Below, in pieces: positions 9,315-16,035 of a DNA stretch of 64,000 bases. How positions within the stretch are numbered: position 1 is the stretch's first letter; every line of letters begins with the position of its first letter. Source of the stretch: Nonomuraea helvata. GTDB taxonomy: Bacteria; Actinomycetota; Actinomycetes; Streptosporangiales; Streptosporangiaceae. Under the pieces are notes generated by a model. That model made no database searches. It was not told where the DNA came from and worked only from the letters and a program-made list of their open reading frames with translations. The position numbers and the translations under genes are program-made. Where the stretch lies: contig NZ_BAAAXV010000005.1 of the NCBI RefSeq assembly GCF_039535785.1, forward strand, positions 62,001 to 126,000. The letters are read 5' to 3'.

Positions 9315-9386
9315 AGTTTACGCTCAGTCCTCAGACAATCACGGGGAGGCATGATCGCCTGTCCGTGTCGGGCGGAAGGAGGCCGC

Positions 9387-9914
9387 ATGCGGGATCCAGC
9401 GGAGCTGCTTGTCGCGGCCGCTGAGGGAGACCGCTCGGCTTGGGACGAGCTGGAGTCCAGGTTCGGGCCGCGGATGTGGGCTGTGGCCCGCGCGTGCGGT
9501 CTGAGCCCCTCCGACGCGGCGGACGCGGTCCAGGGCTCCTGGCTGCGCCTGCTGCAGCACTTCCAGAGCATCAGGGATCCCGCGGGAGTGGGGGGCTGGC
9601 TCATGACGACCGTGCGCCGCGAAGCCCTCCTGCTGCTGCGGAAGGAGAGCCCGCGCATCTCCTCCTTCGAGGTCGTCGAAGACCCTGACCCGGAGTCCGC
9701 CGTCCTGGAGGCCGACGGCAGACGCCTGCTCTGGAAGACGGTCTCCACCCTGCCCGAACCCTGCCGGTCACTCCTCCAGCTGGTCGCCATCGACGTCGGC
9801 AACCAGCAGATCGCGGCTCGGCTCGGACTCCCCGTGGGCAGCATCGGGCCGACCAAGGCCCGCTGTCTGGAAAAACTGCGCACTCTGCTCTCACTACAGG
9901 AGACAGCGCAATGA
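9387..9914 (+). CDS. Sigma-70 family (ECF-like) RNA polymerase sigma factor
   Basis: 175 residues. Region 2 is at about residues 8-80 (LLVAAAEGDRSAWDELESRFGPRMWAVARACGL through AADAVQGSWLRLL and GWLMTTVRREAL). Region 4 is at about 105-165 (STLPEPCRSLLQLVAIDVGNQQIAARLGLPVGSIGPTKARCLEKLR). There is no region 1 or 3, so it is an ECF-sized alternative sigma. ATG 9387 lies four bases behind GGAAGGAGG. An upstream ATG 9351 also has GGGGAGG but with very tight spacing. Its stop overlaps the next gene (ATGA), so the downstream small protein is translationally coupled, the classic position of an anti-sigma factor. Confidence 0.88.
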   Translation: MRDPAELLVAAAEGDRSAWDELESRFGPRMWAVARACGLSPSDAADAVQGSWLRLLQHFQSIRDPAGVGGWLMTTVRREALLLLRKESPRISSFEVVEDPDPESAVLEADGRRLLWKTVSTLPEPCRSLLQLVAIDVGNQQIAARLGLPVGSIGPTKARCLEKLRTLLSLQETAQ

Positions 9915-10357
9915 TCAACGATGAATACTTCCTGGCGGCCCTCCGGTTGGCCTCCGGGAACGACCCGATCCCCGGTCACGTGTCCGCCGCCGCACGTGAC
10001 GCCTACGGGCTTCGGGTCCCGGGAGCGGTCACGGCCGCGCCCGGCGAGTGCGCCGCAGCCGGCGGCGTACGCGATGGCGAGGGCTCCCACCTGGTGCGCT
10101 TCGTCACGGCGGATCTCACCTTCGATCTGGAGGTGACGATCGGCGACGGCCTCATCGATGTCGCCGGACACATCTCCCCCAACCCCGGAGAGGGCGCCCT
10201 CATCGATGTGAAAACCCCTCATCTGACACTGTCCCGGCGGATCACGCCCACCGGCGAGTTCGCCGTCACCGGCCTGCCACCGGGCTGGCTCAGCCTCGTG
10301 TGCCACCGGGTCGGCCAGAAACCCGTCCAGACCAGATGGGTACGCATCCGTCCCTGA
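9911..10357 (+). CDS. Small protein coupled to the sigma factor; candidate anti-sigma or protease substrate
   Basis: 148 residues, start ATG 9911 overlapping the sigma stop by four bases. The N-terminal 35 residues are helical (DEYFLAALRLASGNDPIPGHVSAAARDAYG). The rest is beta-rich and ends in GEFAVTGLPPGWLSLVC, reminiscent of carboxypeptidase-regulatory-like or transthyretin-like beta sandwiches. There is no zinc-binding HxxxCxxC motif of ZAS anti-sigma factors and no membrane helix. I do not recognise a named family. Coupling to the sigma gene and the neighbouring proteases make a sigma-restraining, cleavable partner plausible, but this is inference. Confidence 0.75.
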   Translation: MINDEYFLAALRLASGNDPIPGHVSAAARDAYGLRVPGAVTAAPGECAAAGGVRDGEGSHLVRFVTADLTFDLEVTIGDGLIDVAGHISPNPGEGALIDVKTPHLTLSRRITPTGEFAVTGLPPGWLSLVCHRVGQKPVQTRWVRIRP

Positions 10358-10435
10358 CCCCCCGACCTGACGACCCACCGACCAGCCGAGAGAGCCGCGA
10401 TCCCTCTCTCGGCCGTTTCGTTCCAAGGCCCCGAC

Positions 10436-12967
10436 ATGAGCGCGACACCAGACCCACCCGGCGACCGCGACCCGCTCGTCGTGGCGGCCGAGGCCGCCGT
10501 CATGCGCTCCCTGGTCGATCCCGACCACGCACTCCAGGCAGGCCGCTTCGTCCTGGCCGCCGCCCGCCGCGCCCGCCATCCCGAGGCCGAGGCCGTCGCG
10601 CTCAGAGCCATCGCGCTGGCCGCCCGCGAGCTGGGCGATCTCCGCAGCGCCGAGCACCACCTCCGCGAGGCCATCGCCACCGAGGACGCCCCACCGGAGA
10701 GGGTCGCCCAGGCCCGCCTCTCCCTCGTCTCCGTGCGCACCGAACGCGGCCACCCGCGCCAGGCCCTCCACGTGGCCGCACTGGCCTGGTCGCACCTCTC
10801 GCCGCTCGACCGCGCCAAGCTCGACACGCAGCGCGCGGTGGCCCTGGCCCGCCTCGGCCGCCACCAGGAGGCCATCGCCGCCTGCGACCGCGCGCTGCGG
10901 GTGCTCGTGACCGCTCCCGGCACCATCGACGACCGCAGGTTCCTGGCGGGCGGGCTGCTCAACCGCGGCCTGGTCCACTCCTACCGCGGCCACTGGGACG
11001 CCGCCATGCGCGACCTCACCGCCTGCCTGGAGATCTCCCAGCGCTCGGGGCTGCGGCACCTGGCCCGCCTGTCCGCCGCGAACCTGCCCTTCCTCGCCGT
11101 ACGGCGTGGCGACATCGCGGGGGCGTTCAAGCACTACCGCGAGGCCGAGGACACCCTGTTCGGCTTCCCCGAGCGGCTGGCCACGATGCGGGCCGACTTC
11201 GCCGGCGCCCTGCTGGCCGCCCATCTGCCCGGCGAGGCCAGGGCCATGCTGAGCCTGGCCGTACCCGATCTCGAGGCGTCGGGCGCGCACGTGGCGCTGG
11301 CCGAGGCGCGGCTGAAGCTGGCCCAGGTGGAGCTGCTCACCGGCGACCCGCACCGGGCACGGCAGGTGGCCGAGCAGGCGGCCGCCGAACTGGCCGCCCA
11401 GGACCGGACCTCGTGGCTGCCGCTGGCGAACGAGGTCGTCCTGCGTGCCCGGCTGGCGCTCGAACCCGTCACTCCCGCCCTGGTCGCCGAGCTGGTCGCG
11501 TGCGCGGACGAGCTGGAGGACGACGCCGCCCATCTCGAGGGAGCGGCCGCGCTGCGACTGGTGGCGGCCGAGGCGGCGCTGGCCCTCGACGACCACCCGA
11601 CGGCCTCGGCGCAGCTCGCCCGGCTCACCGAGCACGCCGAACGCGAGGAGCCGTGGGCCCCGGTCGGCACCCGGCTGACCTCCCTGGCCGCGGAGCCCGC
11701 GCGGACGCCCGACATCCCGGTGCCCGTACGCCAGCACGCGCTCGCGCTGGAGGCCTCGCTGCAGGAGGACGCCACGGGGGCGTTCCGGGCGGTCCGTACC
11801 GGGCTGTCGGAGGTGAGCGAGCGGGTGGAGACGTTCGACGACCCCTCGCTGCGCGCCCACGCGGCCAGGGCCGGTGAGCGGCTGGCGGCGTTCGGGCTGG
11901 GGCTGGCGGTGCGTGGCGGATGCGCGCGGGAGGTGTTCGAGTTCGCGGAGCGGTGGCGGGCGGTGGCGGCGCCCTCGCACGCGTGCTCGCCGGCGACTCC
12001 CGATCGGGTACGGGCCGGGCTGGGGTCCGGGGCGCTGGTGGAGTTCGTGGCGGACGAGGACGCGCTGCTGGCCGTGGTGATCACCGGGGAGCGGTTGGCG
12101 CTGCGGCGGGTGGGCGAGGTGCGGGCGGTCAAGGAGGCGATCGTCCGCCTGCGGTACGCGCTACGCCGGCGGTCCGCCGCGCCACGGCGTGATCCCGAGG
12201 TCTGCGACGTGGGGAACGTCGAGGCGGCGGGCCTGGAGGTCGAGCGGCTGCTGCTGCGCCCGCTGCTGGCCGAGCTGGGCGACGGGCCGTTGGTGATGGT
12301 GCCGGTGGGCGCCCTGCACACGCTGCCGTGGGGTGCGCTGCCGTGCCTGCGCGAACGCCCGGTGACCGTGACCGCCAGCGCCGCCGCCTGGGTGCACGCC
12401 AGGGAGGTCGCTCTCTCCGGCCGGGGCGGGCCGCCGGTCGTGGTGGCGGCGGCCGGCCCCGCTCTGGCGCACGCGCACGCCGAGGTGGCGAACGTCCTGG
12501 CCTGCCATCCGGACGGTCGCGAGGTTCCGGGGCGCACCAAGGCGGTGCTGGAGGCCCTGGAGGCGGCCGATGTGCTGCATCTGGCCGCGCACGGGGTCTT
12601 TCACGCACGTAGTCCGCTGGTGTCCGGGATCACCATGGAGGACGGGTCCCTCATGGCGTACGACCTGCTGGACATCCCGCGGTCGCCGGGCCTGGTGGTG
12701 CTGTCGGCCTGCAATTCCGGGATGTCGCGCGCGCCGGTCGAGGGGGCGCCGCTGGGCCTGCCGGGGGCGTTCCTGGCCAAGGGGTCGTCGTGCGTGGTGG
12801 CCGGGCTGGTGCCGGTGCGCGATGAAGCGGCTCGGGCGCTGATGAGCATGTTCCACGAGCTTGTGGCGACCGGTCTGCCGCCGGACGCGGCGCTGGCGTC
12901 CGCCGCGGCCAAGACGGGCGAAACCGGCTTCGCCTGCTTCGGCGCAGGGAGCCGCCCATTGTACTGA
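10436..12967 (+). CDS. TPR-CHAT caspase-like protease
   Basis: 843 residues. Residues about 15-480 are all-helical tetratricopeptide-like repeats (AEAVALRAIALAARELGDLRSAEHHLREAI and others). The C-terminal 330 residues are a CHAT domain (caspase/separase clan) with the His-Cys dyad intact: His719 in LHLAAHGVF and Cys759 in VVLSACNSG. There is no secretion signal. CHAT proteins cleave partner proteins on a trigger sensed by the TPR part. Start ATG 10436 has only a weak ribosome site (CAAGGC). The upstream gap of 78 bases contains no terminator I can see, so one operon with the subtilase and sigma factor is likely. Confidence 0.88.
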   Translation: MSATPDPPGDRDPLVVAAEAAVMRSLVDPDHALQAGRFVLAAARRARHPEAEAVALRAIALAARELGDLRSAEHHLREAIATEDAPPERVAQARLSLVSVRTERGHPRQALHVAALAWSHLSPLDRAKLDTQRAVALARLGRHQEAIAACDRALRVLVTAPGTIDDRRFLAGGLLNRGLVHSYRGHWDAAMRDLTACLEISQRSGLRHLARLSAANLPFLAVRRGDIAGAFKHYREAEDTLFGFPERLATMRADFAGALLAAHLPGEARAMLSLAVPDLEASGAHVALAEARLKLAQVELLTGDPHRARQVAEQAAAELAAQDRTSWLPLANEVVLRARLALEPVTPALVAELVACADELEDDAAHLEGAAALRLVAAEAALALDDHPTASAQLARLTEHAEREEPWAPVGTRLTSLAAEPARTPDIPVPVRQHALALEASLQEDATGAFRAVRTGLSEVSERVETFDDPSLRAHAARAGERLAAFGLGLAVRGGCAREVFEFAERWRAVAAPSHACSPATPDRVRAGLGSGALVEFVADEDALLAVVITGERLALRRVGEVRAVKEAIVRLRYALRRRSAAPRRDPEVCDVGNVEAAGLEVERLLLRPLLAELGDGPLVMVPVGALHTLPWGALPCLRERPVTVTASAAAWVHAREVALSGRGGPPVVVAAAGPALAHAHAEVANVLACHPDGREVPGRTKAVLEALEAADVLHLAAHGVFHARSPLVSGITMEDGSLMAYDLLDIPRSPGLVVLSACNSGMSRAPVEGAPLGLPGAFLAKGSSCVVAGLVPVRDEAARALMSMFHELVATGLPPDAALASAAAKTGETGFACFGAGSRPLY

Positions 12968-12987
12968 CGCGGATGTACTGACGCGGA
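12960..12987. repeat. Perfect 14-bp tandem duplication across the CHAT stop codon
   Basis: TGTACTGACGCGGA occurs at 12960-12973 and again at 12974-12987. The first copy carries the final Tyr codon and the TGA stop of the CHAT gene; the second repeats them just downstream. Confidence 0.9.
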
Positions 12988-13083
12988 GCGCCCGCAGCAG
13001 ACACCGGCCGTCCGGAGCGGTCGGCCGTCCGGATCAGGCGGGCGGCCGGAGCAGCCGGGCGGCCGGTCGGCAGGACGACGGAG

Positions 13084-13905
13084 TCAGCCGGTGGCGACCG
13101 GTCGCGTGGGGTCGGCGACCCAGTTGGACCAGGAGCCCACATAGAGCGCGGCGGGCAGGCCCGCCACCTCCAGCGCCAGCACCTCGTGCGCGGCCGTCAC
13201 GCCGGAGCCGCAGTACGCCCCTGCCGGAACGCCCTCGCCGACCCCCAGCCCGGTGAAGCGGTCACGGAGCGCGGCTGGGGCGAGGAAGCGGCCGTCGGGT
13301 CCGACGTTCTCGGTCGTGGGCGCGCTGACCGCCCCTGGGACGTGCCCGGCCACCGGATCGACCGGCTCCACCTCGCCCCGGTAGCGTTCGGCGGCCCGTG
13401 CGTCGAGCAACACCCCCTCGGTGGCCAGCGCCGCCGCCTCGTCAGCGGTCAACGCCGGCATTCCGCCCGGCCTCGCGGTGAAGTCTCCCTCGGTCAGGCC
13501 GGACGCCGGCACGTCCTTGGTCGTGGGCAGCCCGGCCTCGGTCCACGCGGGCAGTCCGCCGTCGAGCACGCGGACGTCCTGGTGGCCGAAGTAGCGCAGC
13601 GCCCACCATGCCCTGGCCGCGACCGTGGAGGCGGTGTCGTCGTAGACCACCACCGGCCGCCCGTTCGACACGCCGAGCCGCCGCATCGCGCTCTGGAACG
13701 CGCCCGCCTCGGGCAGCGGATGCCGGCCGCCCGCGCCGGGAGGCGCCGCGAGGTCTCTGTCCAGGTCGCAGTAGACGGCTCCGGGAATGTGCCCCTCGTG
13801 ATAGAACTCCACGCCGGGCGGCCCGCCCAGCCGCCAGCGGACGTCGAGCACCGTCACGTCGTCGAGCGCGTCGAGCGCGGCAGGTGTGATCAGCGGGCTG
13901 GTCAA
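13084..13905 (-). CDS. sseA: Sulfurtransferase (3-mercaptopyruvate/thiosulfate type, two rhodanese domains)
   Basis: 273 residues, two rhodanese domains. The first (about 1-130) is inactive. The second (about 145-273) carries the persulfide cysteine in YCGSGVTAAHEV. This loop, CGSGVT, resembles mercaptopyruvate sulfurtransferases more than thiosulfate enzymes. The start is TTG 13905, overlapping the TGA of the upstream phosphatase gene (TTGA), with GGAGGT about six bases before it. No ATG or GTG lies near. The gene is therefore translationally coupled to the phosphatase gene. Confidence 0.88.
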   Translation of the reverse strand: MTSPLITPAALDALDDVTVLDVRWRLGGPPGVEFYHEGHIPGAVYCDLDRDLAAPPGAGGRHPLPEAGAFQSAMRRLGVSNGRPVVVYDDTASTVAARAWWALRYFGHQDVRVLDGGLPAWTEAGLPTTKDVPASGLTEGDFTARPGGMPALTADEAAALATEGVLLDARAAERYRGEVEPVDPVAGHVPGAVSAPTTENVGPDGRFLAPAALRDRFTGLGVGEGVPAGAYCGSGVTAAHEVLALEVAGLPAALYVGSWSNWVADPTRPVATG

Positions 13906-15086
13906 GTGCGTACCTCCAGGAGCGGGACATGCTGCTCGGCCGCCGTCATCGAACCGTGGTATCCGATGAAGAGCGCCTCGATCGGGTTGCGGGTGGGGGC
14001 GGTGATGGCCAGGTCGGTGTGGGGCACGGCCACGACGTCGCCGATGCGTTCCAGCCACGCGTCCCGCACCCGTGGCCCGAACCAGCCCGACTCGACCGCC
14101 TCCTGCCTGGACACTACCCAGGCCTTGCCTCGAAGGGTGTCGCGCCACGCCTCCAGCACGTCCTTCCCCGCGCCCCGCTCGGCGTAGACGTGCCTGGCCC
14201 TGGCCTCGCCACCGAGCAGTGCCACACCCTCCGCCAGCTCGGGAACCTTTTCGGCGTCGATCTTCTCGGTGGCGTTGACCATGCCGTGGTCGGCGGTGAC
14301 GTAGAGCGCGGAGCCGGGAGTCAGTCCCTCGGCGAGCCGGCGCGCCATGTCGTCGACGACGGCCAGCTGCCGGAGCCACTCCTCGCTCCCCCATCCCGTC
14401 ATGTGGCCGGCGGCGTCCAGGTCGCCGTAGTAGACGGTGACGTGCGCCGAACCCGCCCGCATCGCCTCGTGCACCCGCGCCACGCGGTCGCCCACGGCGT
14501 CGGCGGCCACGTAGCGCACGCCTCGATAGACGGCCCTGGTCAGCCCGGTGCCCTCGAACTCGGCGGGACCGACGTAGACGGAGTCGATCCCGGCCCGTAC
14601 GGCGCGCTGGTAGACGGTCGGGGCGGGCTGCCACTGGTCCGGATCCATGGTCAGGCCGCCGGGCAGGCTCCACCGCAGGCAGTTGAACAGGTGGCCGGTG
14701 CCGGGCACGGCCAGCGTCAGCCCGAGCATGCCGTGCTCGCCCGGCGTCAGGCCGGTGCCCAGGGAGCAGAGGCTGGTGACGGTGGTGGCGGGGAACCCGG
14801 CGGTGAGCGTTCTGCTCACCATCGAGGACAGGAACGGGGCGGCCTCGGCGTGCGACCGCAGCAGCTCGGCCCCCAGACCGTCCACCAGGAAGAGGCAGAC
14901 GCGCTCGGCGGGCTCCAGGACGAGCGGGGGGTCGTGCGATGGGGTGCGCGCGGCGCCAGGCCCTGCGGCTGTCGTCTCGGGAGCGCTCGACGCACCAGAG
15001 GTGCCGGGCTCGTGGACGCCCAGCGCCGTCAGCAACGCACCAGGCAGATCTGCCAGCGACCCGCCGCCGTACCCCGGCACCAGCAT
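13902..15086 (-). CDS. Alkaline phosphatase superfamily (nucleotide pyrophosphatase/phosphodiesterase-like) protein
   Basis: 394 residues. Metal-binding motifs of the superfamily are visible: FLVDGLGAELL near the N-terminus, the phospho-acceptor threonine region GFPATTVTSLCSLGTG, and YGDLDAAGHMTGWG and VTADHGMV later. There is no signal peptide, so it probably acts inside the cell. ATG 15086 (MLVPGYGGGSLADL) is preferred because a consensus TAGGAT -10 box sits seven bases upstream, as in leaderless actinomycete genes. ATG 15095 and 15092 are alternatives. Substrate unknown. Coupled to the sulfurtransferase downstream. Confidence 0.85.
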   Translation of the reverse strand: MLVPGYGGGSLADLPGALLTALGVHEPGTSGASSAPETTAAGPGAARTPSHDPPLVLEPAERVCLFLVDGLGAELLRSHAEAAPFLSSMVSRTLTAGFPATTVTSLCSLGTGLTPGEHGMLGLTLAVPGTGHLFNCLRWSLPGGLTMDPDQWQPAPTVYQRAVRAGIDSVYVGPAEFEGTGLTRAVYRGVRYVAADAVGDRVARVHEAMRAGSAHVTVYYGDLDAAGHMTGWGSEEWLRQLAVVDDMARRLAEGLTPGSALYVTADHGMVNATEKIDAEKVPELAEGVALLGGEARARHVYAERGAGKDVLEAWRDTLRGKAWVVSRQEAVESGWFGPRVRDAWLERIGDVVAVPHTDLAITAPTRNPIEALFIGYHGSMTAAEQHVPLLEVRT

Positions 15087-15093
15087 GCCCATC

Positions 15094-15099
15094 ATCCTA
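15094..15099 (-). promoter_or_regulatory. TAGGAT -10 box, leaderless-type promoter of the phosphatase gene
   Basis: On the minus strand TAGGAT is followed by seven bases and then ATG 15086. This places the expected transcription start on the start codon. No clear -35 hexamer is visible. Confidence 0.45.
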
Positions 15100-15299
15100 T
15101 GCCTTCGCGGATTTCTCCCTTTTCGCGCGGATCGCTCCGCCAGGTCCGTCAGGTCCAGCGCCGGCCCGACCGGCGTGGGCGCGGCCGAGCCCCCCACGCG
15201 GCGCCCTGACCGACGACCGCACGCGACACGCCCCCGCCACCGAACCGGTCCAGGGCCCAGGCGAGCCCGGCGCGATCCTGACGCTGATATGGGCGGGGG

Positions 15300-15890
15300 T
15301 CAGGAGGCGGCGCGGGCGGTGGCCTCGGACAGTGCCTTGGCGAAGGCGAGGACGTGGGTGACGGCCTCCGGGCCGTCGGCCGCCTCGCTGACCCTGAGCG
15401 ACAGGTCGTCGGCCGTGATCGCGCCCGTGTAGCCGTGGTCGGCCTCGCAGTTTTCGTCGCCGCACGTCGCCGGCTCCAGGTCCACGTGCGAGATGGCGCC
15501 CCAGCCGATCGTGAGCGTCGCCTCCGTCGGAGGGACGCCCGGGACGTAGGAGGCTGGGTCGGGCACGACGCGGGTGACGGCGACCGACTGGATGCGGCTC
15601 AGCCGTACGGCCTCCGTGGTCGTGGAAGCGTGGGATGTCGAGACGCCCTCCACCGCGGGGTGCTCGTCGGTGTGGCAGACCAGCAGCCGCGTCGCCGACA
15701 GCACCAGGACGGTGACGTGCCGGCGCACCTCCATCGCGGGATCGAACGTGGCCTCGTGATGGACCACGAAGGCGGTCACCGCCTCCTTGCCCAGCGCGGA
15801 TTCGACCGCGTCGGTGACGAGGTCGGGATAGTAGCCGCTGCGCTCGATCGCTTCGCGCAGGCCCGCGGCGGAGACTCGGGTTTCCCTCAT
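15300..15890 (-). CDS. DUF5998 family protein
   Basis: 196 residues, soluble. The overall sequence (REAIERSGYYPDLVTDAVESALG at the start, GWGAISHVDLEPATCGDENCEADHGYTG in the middle, HVLAFAKALSEA at the end) corresponds to the actinobacterial family DUF5998 as I remember it. CGDENCEADH could hold a metal but is not a known site. It precedes the phosphatase and sulfurtransferase genes on the same strand with a 213-base gap, an arrangement I recall from Streptomyces. Function unknown. Confidence 0.7.
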   Translation of the reverse strand: MRETRVSAAGLREAIERSGYYPDLVTDAVESALGKEAVTAFVVHHEATFDPAMEVRRHVTVLVLSATRLLVCHTDEHPAVEGVSTSHASTTTEAVRLSRIQSVAVTRVVPDPASYVPGVPPTEATLTIGWGAISHVDLEPATCGDENCEADHGYTGAITADDLSLRVSEAADGPEAVTHVLAFAKALSEATARAAS

Positions 15891-15988
15891 GGGTCCATCC
15901 TGCCAGGGACGGGCAGTACACTCACCCGCCGGATATAACGCTCTATAACGTCTTTTATCCAGGCATCAGGTGGCACTTGGGTTCACCT

Positions 15989-16028
15989 CATTCGCCGCCA
16001 TTCGCCGCCACTCGCCGTCATTCGCTGA
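15989..16028. repeat. Four 10-bp tandem units just past the acetyltransferase stop
   Basis: CATTCGCCGC, CATTCGCCGC, CACTCGCCGT and CATTCGCTGA lie head to tail, ending eight bases before the minus-strand stop at 16036. The first two are identical. Confidence 0.8.
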
Positions 16029-16035
16029 GAGCGGA

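Noticed and set aside
9071..11980. 969-codon open frame on the minus strand opposite the sigma/CHAT genes
   Set aside because: Antisense shadow of high-GC coding DNA; the plus-strand genes have catalytic motifs and family matches, the antisense product has none.
12988..13080. CGGCCGTCCGGA direct repeats after the CHAT gene as a terminator
   Set aside because: They are direct and not inverted repeats, and form no convincing hairpin.
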